Shown here: positions 25,685 through 32,728 of the stretch, in pieces
Numbering within the stretch: the first letter of the stretch is position 1
Layout of the letters: the number at the start of each line of letters is the position of its first letter
Source: Enterococcus sulfureus ATCC 49903
GTDB taxonomy: Bacteria; Bacillota; Bacilli; Lactobacillales; Enterococcaceae
Assembly (NCBI RefSeq): GCF_000407605.1
Contig: NZ_ASWO01000003.1
Coordinates: forward strand, 62,001 to 126,000
Reading direction: 5' to 3'
Length of the DNA: 64,000 nucleotides
Notes under the pieces: model-generated
The model's input: only the letters and a program-made list of their open reading frames with translations
Database searches by the model: none
What the model was told of the DNA's origin: nothing
Made by a program: the position numbers and the translations under genes

Positions 25685-27040
25685 ATGAACAAAGGGTTTA
25701 CGATTTTACAGAAATATCTAATGCAACCGATGGGAAAAATTGCTCAGTTTAAGTTGGTCCGTGCAGTAATGGCAGCTGGTATGGCATCGATTCCTTTCAC
25801 GATCGTAGGATCAATGTTTTTAGTATTTAACATTTTACCAACAACATTTACCGGGCTACAAGGATTGTTTGACAGCACATTTTTCAAAGTTAGTGACTTA
25901 TACATGGTAGCCAATACAGCAACAATGGGGATTTTAGCACTTTATTTTAACTTTGTTATCGGATATGAATTAACGAAAATTGAAGCAGAAGAAAATGGAT
26001 TAAATGTAAACGCTTTGAACGGTGCAATGTTATCTGTATTTGCATTCTTCATGACATTACCTGAATTAGTGATGAAAGACGGCGCGATGAAGTTAGTAAA
26101 TGTGACTTCAGAAACAGAAAATGTAATCAACGGATTTCGTATGGGAGCTACTGTTGATCGTTTAGGAACATCAGGAATTTTTACTGCAATTATTATGGCT
26201 GTGTTAGCTACTCAACTGTATTTCCTATGTGTACGCAAAAACTGGGTCGTTAAAATGCCAGAAACTGTTCCCTTAGGAGTTTCTCGCTCATTTACAGCAT
26301 TGATTCCAGCTTTTGTTATTGCATTTGCTGTACTGATCATCAACGGTGTATTAGTTGCTTTAGGAACAGATATTTATAAAATTATTGCGATCCCATTTGC
26401 CTTCGTAACTGGATTAACAAATAGTTGGTTAGGTGTTATGGTCATTATCTTCTTGATCCATGCATTATGGGTTGTAGGGATTCATGGTGCCAATATCATC
26501 GGTGCGTTCTTAACACCAATTTTATTAGCAAATATGGCTGAAAATGCTGCTGGAGCACATATTCCATTTGCTGGTGAGTTCAATAACTCATTTGCAATCA
26601 TGGGTGGTTCTGGAGCGACATTATTAATGACATTCTTTATTGCTTTCTTAGCTAAATCAGATCAATTGAAAATTTTAGGTCGTGCTTCTTTAGCACCAGC
26701 GATCTTCAACATCAATGAGCCGATCATCTTCGGTATGCCGATTGTGTATAACCCATACTTAGCGATTCCATTCTTCTTAGCACCAATGGTTTCAGCATCA
26801 GTTGGTTACTTTGCAATCAAAACAGAATTTATCAAACCTTTAGTAGCACAAGTTCCATGGCCTTCTCCAGTTGGTTTAGGTGCCTTCATCGGAACTGGTG
26901 GTGACTTGATGGCAGCACTTGTGGCGATCATTTGTGCGATCTTAGCCTTTGTCATTTGGTTCCCATTTGTGAAATTCTACGATGGAAAATTACTAAAAGA
27001 AGAAAAAATCAAAGCAGCAGAATTAGCTGCTCAAGCATAA
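25685..27040 (+). CDS. celB: PTS lactose/cellobiose-family EIIC permease
   Basis: A 451-residue EIIC of the Lac family with about ten hydrophobic helices. Family motifs include GSMFLVFNILP near the start, LWVVGIHGANIIGAFLTPILL in the middle, and FNINEPIIFGMPIVYNP, which contains the substrate-binding NEP segment. It imports and phosphorylates a disaccharide together with EIIB and EIIA of this operon. No phospho-beta-glucosidase is encoded nearby. The symbol follows the cellobiose members of the family; specificity is inferred. Confidence 0.85.
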   Translation: MNKGFTILQKYLMQPMGKIAQFKLVRAVMAAGMASIPFTIVGSMFLVFNILPTTFTGLQGLFDSTFFKVSDLYMVANTATMGILALYFNFVIGYELTKIEAEENGLNVNALNGAMLSVFAFFMTLPELVMKDGAMKLVNVTSETENVINGFRMGATVDRLGTSGIFTAIIMAVLATQLYFLCVRKNWVVKMPETVPLGVSRSFTALIPAFVIAFAVLIINGVLVALGTDIYKIIAIPFAFVTGLTNSWLGVMVIIFLIHALWVVGIHGANIIGAFLTPILLANMAENAAGAHIPFAGEFNNSFAIMGGSGATLLMTFFIAFLAKSDQLKILGRASLAPAIFNINEPIIFGMPIVYNPYLAIPFFLAPMVSASVGYFAIKTEFIKPLVAQVPWPSPVGLGAFIGTGGDLMAALVAIICAILAFVIWFPFVKFYDGKLLKEEKIKAAELAAQA

Positions 27041-27052
27041 TCATCATAAAAA

Positions 27053-27088
27053 ATGTCTCGTACTTTTTAGTACGAGACGTTTTTTTTA
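27053..27088 (+). terminator. Terminator of the PTS operon
   Basis: ATGTCTCGTACT (27053-27064) pairs with AGTACGAGACGT (27069-27080) with one wobble, followed by eight T. Confidence 0.85.
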
Positions 27089-27097
27089 TGAAAAAGA

Positions 27098-27126
27098 TTG
27101 ACACGATATAGAAGTTCTGTTAAATT
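27098..27126 (+). promoter_or_regulatory. Promoter of the zinc-starvation operon
   Basis: TTGACA (27098-27103) and TAAATT (27121-27126) with a 17-base spacer. The -10 box is identical to that of the zinc importer operon. Confidence 0.8.
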
Positions 27127-27135
27127 ACTTTCGTT

Positions 27136-27158
27136 CAAATCGTATTCATTACGGTTTA
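27136..27158 (+). promoter_or_regulatory. Zur box of the zinc-starvation operon
   Basis: A 23-bp site with left half CAAATCGTAT and right half ATTACGGTTTA, matching the Zur consensus at 19 of 22 defined positions. It starts 9 bases after the -10 box, covering the transcription start, as at 13795. Confidence 0.85.
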
Positions 27159-27187
27159 AGATCTTCAAATAGGAAGAAGGAAAATAG

Positions 27188-27457
27188 ATGGCAAAAAAAT
27201 CTAAACTTGTCAAAGCACAAAAACAGCAAATACAAATTGAACGATATCGTGAACGTCGTGAAGCACTCAAAGCAGCAAAAGATTATCAAGGGTTAGCTGC
27301 TTTGCCAAAAAATGCGAGTCCAGTACGATTACGTAATCGAGATCGACTTGATGGGAGACCACGAGGCTATATGCGTAAATTTGGTCTATCTCGTGTAACA
27401 TTTCGTCAATTCGCTCTAGAAGGAAAAATTCCTGGCGTCAAAAAAGCCAGTTGGTAA
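27188..27457 (+). CDS. rpsN2: Zinc-independent ribosomal protein S14 paralogue
   Basis: An 89-residue S14 of the long, cysteine-free type ([21 protein letters not shown], ending PGVKKASW). No cysteine is present, so it needs no zinc, unlike the short CxxC-containing S14 of the main ribosomal operon. Under zinc starvation such copies replace the zinc form and spare the metal. It is the first gene after the Zur box and leads an operon with L32, L33 and a zinc-binding lipoprotein. Confidence 0.95.
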   Translation: MAKKSKLVKAQKQQIQIERYRERREALKAAKDYQGLAALPKNASPVRLRNRDRLDGRPRGYMRKFGLSRVTFRQFALEGKIPGVKKASW

Positions 27458-27469
27458 GGAGGAAAACAG

Positions 27470-27637
27470 ATGGCTGTTCCAGCACGTAAAACATCTAAAT
27501 CAAAAAAGAATAAACGTCGTACACACCATAACCTTTTAGCACCTACAATTTCATATGATCAAGTAAGTGGAGAGTATAAACGCGCACATCACATTTCAAG
27601 AGCCGAAGTAAAAGTAAGAAAGGCAGCTGTACGATGA
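27470..27637 (+). CDS. Cysteine-free ribosomal protein L32 paralogue
   Basis: A 55-residue L32, start ATG 27470 after AAGGAGG. The N-terminus [20 protein letters not shown] is typical L32, followed by [15 protein letters not shown]. It has no cysteines, so it is the zinc-independent form. The stop TGA overlaps the next start as ATGA. It is too short for many ORF callers but its identity is clear. Confidence 0.93.
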   Translation: MAVPARKTSKSKKNKRRTHHNLLAPTISYDQVSGEYKRAHHISRAEVKVRKAAVR

Positions 27638-28002
27638 AGATTATTTATCCACCATTAGTAGAAGATAGCTATTCTTATTTTCAAGAAAAAAAACCTAAAT
27701 CGTTGCTCTATCAAAAACTTGTCGCACAAAATATTATTGATGAAACTGGCGCACCGACCAAAGAAGCATTAAAAAAAGGTTGGGTAAAAGATTTTTATGA
27801 AGCGGTCGATTTATCGTTCGAAAAATTTTTAGATCTATATCCCATTTTTAGATTATGGTCTGAAATCGAGTTTAAAAAAATTGAGGGTTTTTGGGAAATG
27901 GCTATTCGAGACAAACAAAAAATCCAGCAAGTGATTTGTAAGTTGCCCTACGATCAAAAACAACAACTCATGATGTATTTTGATGAAAGAGGAGGAATAT
28001 AA
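27634..28002 (+). CDS. Unknown protein in the Zur operon
   Basis: A 122-residue soluble protein, acidic to neutral, with no cysteine except one near residue 102 ([11 protein letters not shown]). I recognise no family with confidence. The region [19 protein letters not shown] reads like the short C-terminal segment of some phage regulatory proteins, and the rest is helical with many aromatic residues ([10 protein letters not shown]). Translation is coupled to L32 (ATGA) and the L33 gene follows after 1 base, so the gene is firmly inside the zinc-starvation operon. A role linked to low zinc or ribosome remodelling is inferred from context only. Confidence 0.75.
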   Translation: MKIIYPPLVEDSYSYFQEKKPKSLLYQKLVAQNIIDETGAPTKEALKKGWVKDFYEAVDLSFEKFLDLYPIFRLWSEIEFKKIEGFWEMAIRDKQKIQQVICKLPYDQKQQLMMYFDERGGI

Positions 28003-28003
28003 G

Positions 28004-28153
28004 ATGCGTCAAACGATTATTTTAGAATGCAAGGAGACAAAAGAACGTTTGTATTTAACAAGTAAAAATAAGCGTAATACACCAGAAAAATTAATGTTAA
28101 AAAAATATTCACCAAAATTACGTAAGCGAGTTGTATTTCAAGAAGTAAAATAA
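28004..28153 (+). CDS. rpmG: Ribosomal protein L33 paralogue lacking zinc cysteines
   Basis: A 49-residue L33, start ATG 28004 after GAGGAGG. It begins [19 protein letters not shown]. Zinc-type L33 has two CxxC pairs; here only one cysteine remains (Cys9), and the second pair is replaced by KYSPKLRK, so zinc binding is not expected. It is the third zinc-independent ribosomal protein of this Zur-controlled operon. Confidence 0.93.
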   Translation: MRQTIILECKETKERLYLTSKNKRNTPEKLMLKKYSPKLRKRVVFQEVK

Positions 28154-28175
28154 ATTAGCTATTAAGGGAGAAAAA

Positions 28176-28292
28176 ATGGAAAAAACTGATTTATCAAGTG
28201 CCTATCGTCGTTTAAAAAGTCCAAATATCAAAACGAAAAAACGGGCATTAAAATTGATTCAAGCTGCAAAACGAAAGCAAAAGGGGATTTAG
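28176..28292 (+). CDS. 38-residue basic microprotein, putative metal homeostasis protein
   Basis: A small, strongly basic peptide starting MEKTDLSSAYRRLKSP and ending KLIQAAKRKQKGI. ATG 28176 is preceded by AAGGGAG at good distance, and the stop lies 3 bases before the adcA start, so the frame is tightly packed in the operon. I recall similar tiny proteins annotated as putative metal homeostasis proteins in Lactobacillales. The basic composition would suit binding to RNA or the ribosome. Function unknown. Confidence 0.7.
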   Translation: MEKTDLSSAYRRLKSPNIKTKKRALKLIQAAKRKQKGI

Positions 28293-28295
28293 AAC

Positions 28296-29822
28296 GTGAA
28301 GAAAAAGAAATTAAAATTGAGTTTAGGGGTATTGGGAATAGCTAGTTTGGGTCTACTTGCGGCTTGCAGTTCAAATGGTACTGCTGAAACGAAAGAAGAC
28401 CAGTTGTCGATCGTGACAACTTTTTATCCGATGTATGAATTCACCAAAGAAATCGTTGGCGATGAAGCGAAAGTCGAATTACTAGTTCCAGCAGGTTCGG
28501 AACCACATGACTATGAACCGAGCGCTAAAGATATGGCAAAGATCCAATCAGCAGATGTATTTGTATATCATAATCCGAATATGGAAGGCTGGGTCGAAAA
28601 AGTCCAAAAAACACTAGAGGATGATCAGGTCAACGTTATTGAAGGAACTAAGGGAATGTTGTTACTACCAGGATCAGAAGAAGAGGACCACGATCATGGA
28701 GAAGAAGGCCATCATCATGAACTTGATCCGCATACGTGGTTAGCGCCAAGTTTAGCGAAAAAAGAAGTCGAGTCGATCGAACAACAACTTGCTAAAGCTT
28801 ATCCAGATAAGGCAAAAGTATTTAAAACCAATAGTGAAGCCTATTTAGAAAAACTAAATGCATTGGATCAACTGTACCAAAAGAGTTTAACGAATGCGCC
28901 CCAAAAAAGTTTCGTCACACAACATGCGGCATTTGGTTATCTAGCGTTAGAATATGGATTGACCCAAGTCCCGATCGCTGGTCTGTCACCAGATATCGAA
29001 CCAAGTCCTAAACGCTTAGCTGAATTGAAAACGTATGTAAAAGACAATGATATCCAGTATATTTATTTTGAAGAAAATGCCAGTGACAAAGTAGCTAAAA
29101 CGTTAGCGAATGAAACCGGAGTGGATTTATTAGTCTTAAATCCATTAGAAAGTTTAACAAATCAACAATTAAAAGCTGGTGAAACGTATATTTCGGTGAT
29201 GGAAGAAAATCTTAAAGCATTAGAAAAAACGACACAATCCGCTAGTAAAGAAGTAACTACTGAAACAGCAACGCAAACTGAAAAAACTGTCGCAAATGGC
29301 TACTTTGAAGATAGTCAAGTCGAAGATCGAACGTTAGCCAATTATGCAGGAAATTGGCAATCGGTCTATCCTTATCTACAAGATGGCACGTTAGATCAAG
29401 TTTTTGCATATAAAGCAAAGTTGAATCCAGAGAAAACGGAAGCGGAATATAAAGCCTATTATGAAACAGGATATAAAACAGATGTGGATCAGATCAAAAT
29501 CACAGATGATACAATCAGTTTTAGCGATCCAGCTGGCACCAAAACGTATACGTATACTTATGCAGGTAAAGAAATTTTAACCTATGCCAAAGGAAATAAA
29601 GGCGTTCGTTATTTATTTGAGACAAACGATCCAAATGCTGGAAATTATCGTTATGTACAATTTAGCGATCATGGAATCAAGGATGAAGCAGCTGTTCATT
29701 TTCATATCTACTTTGGTGGTGAGAGTCAGCAAGCCTTATTAACGGAAATGGATCATTGGCCAACGTATTATCCTGCTGATTTATCCGCTACACAAATCGC
29801 ACAAGAAATGCTCGCTCATTAA
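28296..29822 (+). CDS. adcA: Zinc-binding lipoprotein AdcA with fused ZinT domain
   Basis: A 508-residue lipoprotein: signal peptide with lipobox LAAC (Cys near residue 24), an AdcA/ZnuA domain (to about residue 310) with EPHDYEPSAKDMAKI, a histidine-rich loop (EEDHDHGEEGHHHELDPH) and TQHAAFGYLA, then a C-terminal ZinT domain (about 325-508) with DGTLDQVF and the histidine motif AVHFHIYFGG. This two-domain form collects Zn2+ and feeds the AdcBC permease encoded at 14.8-16.3 kb. The GTG start lies after AAGGGG. Zur control is through the operon promoter at 27.1 kb. Confidence 0.94.
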   Translation: MKKKKLKLSLGVLGIASLGLLAACSSNGTAETKEDQLSIVTTFYPMYEFTKEIVGDEAKVELLVPAGSEPHDYEPSAKDMAKIQSADVFVYHNPNMEGWVEKVQKTLEDDQVNVIEGTKGMLLLPGSEEEDHDHGEEGHHHELDPHTWLAPSLAKKEVESIEQQLAKAYPDKAKVFKTNSEAYLEKLNALDQLYQKSLTNAPQKSFVTQHAAFGYLALEYGLTQVPIAGLSPDIEPSPKRLAELKTYVKDNDIQYIYFEENASDKVAKTLANETGVDLLVLNPLESLTNQQLKAGETYISVMEENLKALEKTTQSASKEVTTETATQTEKTVANGYFEDSQVEDRTLANYAGNWQSVYPYLQDGTLDQVFAYKAKLNPEKTEAEYKAYYETGYKTDVDQIKITDDTISFSDPAGTKTYTYTYAGKEILTYAKGNKGVRYLFETNDPNAGNYRYVQFSDHGIKDEAAVHFHIYFGGESQQALLTEMDHWPTYYPADLSATQIAQEMLAH

Positions 29823-29867
29823 TTGAATATGCTACAATAAGAAAATGATGGAAAAAGGAGCAAGTAC

Positions 29868-30692
29868 GTGAATATTCTTGATAAATTACATGCGATGTAT
29901 ACCACATTTTCGATAACTGAAAAAAAAGTAGCAGATTACATTTTGTCACATCCACAAGAAATCCCTAATATGACGATCGCTGATCTGGCTTCGCAAAGCG
30001 AAGTAAGTGAGGCATCGATCAGCCGGTTTTGTCGGAAAATCGAAGTAGTAGGGTTTCATGCATTGAAAATCGAATTGGCACAAGTAACGATTCCCAAATT
30101 AGATGATCATCCAGAACAGTCACGTTTAGGTCAGCGTATCGCGCATATTCAACAAAATAAAATCAAAGAAATCGAACAGACATTGATGCAATTAGACGAA
30201 GACGTACTACAAGAGTCATTAGACCAGATCGTCAAAGCGAAGCGGGTTATTTTTTTAGCCTATGGCAATACGATTCCAGTTGCGATGGATGCAGCTTACC
30301 GGTTTAACCAAATCGGGATTGCATCAAGTGCCTACGAGATTTGGGATACAGCTTTAGCTTCGTTACTGACATTTACTACAGAAGACTTGGTCATTGTGAT
30401 TTCAAATTCAGGAGAAACGAAAGATTTGATCAAAGCGATCGAGTGGTGTCGTACACAACAACTTACAGTCATCGCGATGACAAATAACCAACAGTCCCCT
30501 TTGGCAAAGTTAGCAACGATTCATTTGACGACGGCTACAAGAGAACGACTATTTCAAAAAGATTATTATTTTTCTCGTGTGTCGGCAATGTTGTTAACAG
30601 AGACGTTATTCCTATTGTTAGCCTTTGAAGAACCTGAACGTTTAGAATTTATTAAACGACACGAGCAGTTGATTTCAGATCATAAAATTTAA
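29868..30692 (+). CDS. MurR/RpiR-family transcriptional regulator
   Basis: A 274-residue regulator with an N-terminal RpiR-type helix-turn-helix (residues 1-75, IADLASQSEVSEASISRFCRK) and a C-terminal SIS sugar-phosphate-binding domain (about 115-250, with VIVISNSGETKDLI). The GTG start follows AAAGGAGC. It directly precedes a divergent rpiA and an oxidoreductase gene, whose promoter region has an 11-bp direct repeat, so it probably controls them in response to a phosphosugar. A terminator separates it from rpiA. Confidence 0.88.
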   Translation: MNILDKLHAMYTTFSITEKKVADYILSHPQEIPNMTIADLASQSEVSEASISRFCRKIEVVGFHALKIELAQVTIPKLDDHPEQSRLGQRIAHIQQNKIKEIEQTLMQLDEDVLQESLDQIVKAKRVIFLAYGNTIPVAMDAAYRFNQIGIASSAYEIWDTALASLLTFTTEDLVIVISNSGETKDLIKAIEWCRTQQLTVIAMTNNQQSPLAKLATIHLTTATRERLFQKDYYFSRVSAMLLTETLFLLLAFEEPERLEFIKRHEQLISDHKI

Positions 30693-30724
30693 AAAGAAGA
30701 TATCTCGAGGGTATCTTCTTTTTT
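30691..30724 (+). terminator. Terminator of the RpiR-family gene
   Basis: AAAAAGAAGATA (30691-30702) pairs with TATCTTCTTTTT (30712-30723). The left arm overlaps the end of the stop codon. Confidence 0.8.
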
Positions 30725-30728
30725 GTGC

Positions 30729-30758
30729 TTGACGAAATCAGTGCAGTCTGAGTATACT
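30729..30758 (+). promoter_or_regulatory. Promoter of the rpiA-like operon
   Basis: TTGACG (30729-30734) and TATACT (30753-30758) with an 18-base spacer. Confidence 0.7.
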
Positions 30759-30766
30759 TAAGAAAG

Positions 30767-30807
30767 TAAATTTCATATTTAATTATTTTGTAAAATTAAA
30801 TTTCATA
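30767..30807 (+). promoter_or_regulatory. Direct repeat downstream of the rpiA-like promoter
   Basis: TAAATTTCATA occurs at 30767-30777 and 30797-30807, 30 bp apart (about three helical turns). The first copy starts 8 bases after the -10 box. It is a candidate operator for the adjacent RpiR-family regulator; the binding is inferred. Confidence 0.55.
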
Positions 30808-30820
30808 AAGGGGTATCAAG

Positions 30821-31492
30821 ATGAAAAAGAGATGTGCGGCGATAGCGTTTAAGAAAATCCATCCACATATGGTTATCGGACTAGGTGGAGGAAGTACGAT
30901 TGGATTTTTGGTCGACATGATCAAAGAAGCTCAATTAGATATTCAAATCGTGACACCTTCTGAAAAAACAAAGCAACACTGTTTAGAAGCAGGTTTGACG
31001 GTACTAGATCCATCCTTTGTTGCGACGATCGATTTAGCATTTGATGGGTGTGATGAAGTTGACCAAGATCTCCAAGTTCTAAAATCTATGGGTGGAATCC
31101 ATACTGAAGAAAAGATCATTGCTAAAATGGCTAAAGAATATATTGTCTTAGTAGATGAAAGTAAAGTATCGTCTACGTTGAGTTTTCGTGTACCCATCAC
31201 ACTTGAAGTCGTCCGTGAAGCGTTGACTTCAGTATTGTCAAATTTAAGTGCAAAAGGTGATGTGACACCTCGTATGAGCCAAACGAGCGATGCGTATACC
31301 TTTACGAGTCGAGGGACCATTTTAGTAGAATTTACCCCAAATGATAAACACTCATTAAAAGAGTGGAATACTTACTTATTGATGCTACCTGGAATTGTAG
31401 ATACGTCATTATTTTACAATATTGCGACTCGTGCGATTGTCGTGACTAAAGCGTCAGACTATGAATTAACAGGAGGAAGAAAACATGTATAA
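30821..31492 (+). CDS. rpiA: Divergent ribose-5-phosphate isomerase A
   Basis: A 223-residue RpiA-family protein. The phosphate loop GLGGGSTIGF and acidic site FDGCDEVDQDLQ are present, so the two active-site aspartates are kept. The usual KGGGGALLREK catalytic segment reads KSMGGIHTEEK: lysine and glutamate remain but the glycine run is changed. RpiA interconverts ribose 5-phosphate and ribulose 5-phosphate. The changes and its operon with a Gfo/Idh/MocA dehydrogenase and RpiR regulator suggest a specialised paralogue, possibly for another sugar phosphate. It overlaps the next gene by 8 bases. Confidence 0.75.
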   Translation: MKKRCAAIAFKKIHPHMVIGLGGGSTIGFLVDMIKEAQLDIQIVTPSEKTKQHCLEAGLTVLDPSFVATIDLAFDGCDEVDQDLQVLKSMGGIHTEEKIIAKMAKEYIVLVDESKVSSTLSFRVPITLEVVREALTSVLSNLSAKGDVTPRMSQTSDAYTFTSRGTILVEFTPNDKHSLKEWNTYLLMLPGIVDTSLFYNIATRAIVVTKASDYELTGGRKHV

Positions 31493-32450
31493 TTGGGGAA
31501 TTATTGGGACTGGTGTTATTGCAAGAGAGATGGCAGAAGCATTTCAGGCACTTGATCGCAAAATTTATGGAGTCACGAGTGCACGCTTTGAGCGAGCAGA
31601 ATCTTTTGCAAAAACATATCAAGTAGAACACGTATATCAAAGCGTAACGGACTTGTTACAGGATGAGGCAATCGATGTCGTATACATCGCAACACCACAT
31701 AATCTTCACTACGAACAAATTAAAGCCGCACTATTACAAAATAAGCATGTCTTTTGCGAAAAAGCGATTACAGTAAATGATCGTCAACTAGAAGAATGTG
31801 TGGCATTAGCAAAAGAACGAAATTTAACGATCTCTGATGGTGTGACGCTATTTCATATGCCTCTTTATAAAAAACTGCGACAAATCGTATCGAGTGGAGA
31901 ATTAGGTCCAGTCAAAATGGTTCAAGTAAATTTTGGTAGTTGCAAGGAATATGATGTCAATAATCGCTTTTTTTCTAAAGAATTAGCTGGTGGAGCATTA
32001 TTAGATATTGGTGTATATGCAACGTCATTTGCACGTTATTTTATGTCTAGTCAACCAAATGTCGTCTTAACTACTGGAAGCTTTTTTGAAACCGGAGTGG
32101 ATGAAACTTCAGGTATTTTATTAAAAAATCAAGATGGTGAAATGTCGGTTATGGCATTGACTATGCGTGCAAAACAACCAAAGAGAGGTGTCGTTGCATG
32201 TGAAAAAGGATTTATCGAAGTCAATAATTATCCTCGTGCTCAAGAAGCAACCATTACGTATACTGAAACAGGTGAAACGGTGACGATTATTGAAGGGGAG
32301 ACCACACGTGCTTTGGAGTATGAGATCTTAGATATGGAAGACTATATTACGACGCAATCTGGAGAACAAAATTTACAGTTGATTCGTGATGTGATGTCGA
32401 CCTTGACCAGTATTCGAACACAATGGGGAATGGTATATCCTTTTGAATAG
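31485..32450 (+). CDS. Gfo/Idh/MocA-family oxidoreductase
   Basis: A 321-residue NAD(P)-dependent dehydrogenase. The Rossmann fold is at the N-terminus (WGIIGTGVIAREMAEAF), followed by VYIATPHNLHYEQIKAALL and the family's conserved EKAITVN, equivalent to the EKP motif but without proline. GGALLDIGVYATSFARYF belongs to the substrate domain. Substrates of the family are sugars, inositols and their derivatives; the one used here is unknown. The ATG follows GGAGGAAG inside the end of rpiA, so translation is coupled. Confidence 0.9.
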   Translation: MYNWGIIGTGVIAREMAEAFQALDRKIYGVTSARFERAESFAKTYQVEHVYQSVTDLLQDEAIDVVYIATPHNLHYEQIKAALLQNKHVFCEKAITVNDRQLEECVALAKERNLTISDGVTLFHMPLYKKLRQIVSSGELGPVKMVQVNFGSCKEYDVNNRFFSKELAGGALLDIGVYATSFARYFMSSQPNVVLTTGSFFETGVDETSGILLKNQDGEMSVMALTMRAKQPKRGVVACEKGFIEVNNYPRAQEATITYTETGETVTIIEGETTRALEYEILDMEDYITTQSGEQNLQLIRDVMSTLTSIRTQWGMVYPFE

Positions 32451-32478
32451 TTGACAATTTTTTTCTTCATGGTATGAT
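32451..32478 (+). promoter_or_regulatory. Promoter of the T-box leader
   Basis: TTGACA (32451-32456), 16-base spacer, TATGAT (32473-32478). It begins directly after the stop codon of the oxidoreductase gene. Confidence 0.8.
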
Positions 32479-32484
32479 AGCAAA

Positions 32485-32706
32485 AACATCTAGATCCGAT
32501 GAAAAGAAGAGTATGTATTATATGGTTAGTAGAGAGATTTTGGTTGGTGTAAAAAATCCGAGTATAATGCAGAAGATGGTCTTGGAGGACGAGAGTGATC
32601 TTGCGGAAGTTTCCACGTTACGGAAAATTTGAGGGGAGATAGTTCCCAAATTAAGGTGGTACCACGTATTCAAACGTCCTTTGTCTGTTGACAAAGGACG
32701 TTTTTT
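32485..32706 (+). ncRNA. T-box riboswitch, methionine-specific
   Basis: A tRNA-sensing leader of about 220 bases. The antiterminator T-box sequence is AAGGTGGTACCACG (32653-32666); its UGGU (32657-32660) would pair with a tRNA ending in A-CCA. Stem I has AGAGAG and GGTTGGTG (32551-32569 area) and an upper helix ATTATA/TATAAT. By comparison with known leaders I place the specifier at AUG 32576-32578, followed by a purine and the lower helix UCUU, which gives methionine. A terminator hairpin closes the element. This fits the MetE-like gene downstream. Confidence 0.9.
32672..32706 (+). terminator. T-box-controlled terminator
   Basis: AAACGTCCTTTGTC (32672-32685) pairs perfectly with GACAAAGGACGTTT (32690-32703), loop TGTT, then a T run. 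It forms when tRNA-Met is charged and stops transcription before the MetE-like gene. Confidence 0.9.
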
Positions 32707-32728
32707 ATTTAGTTAAAAAGGAAAAGGA

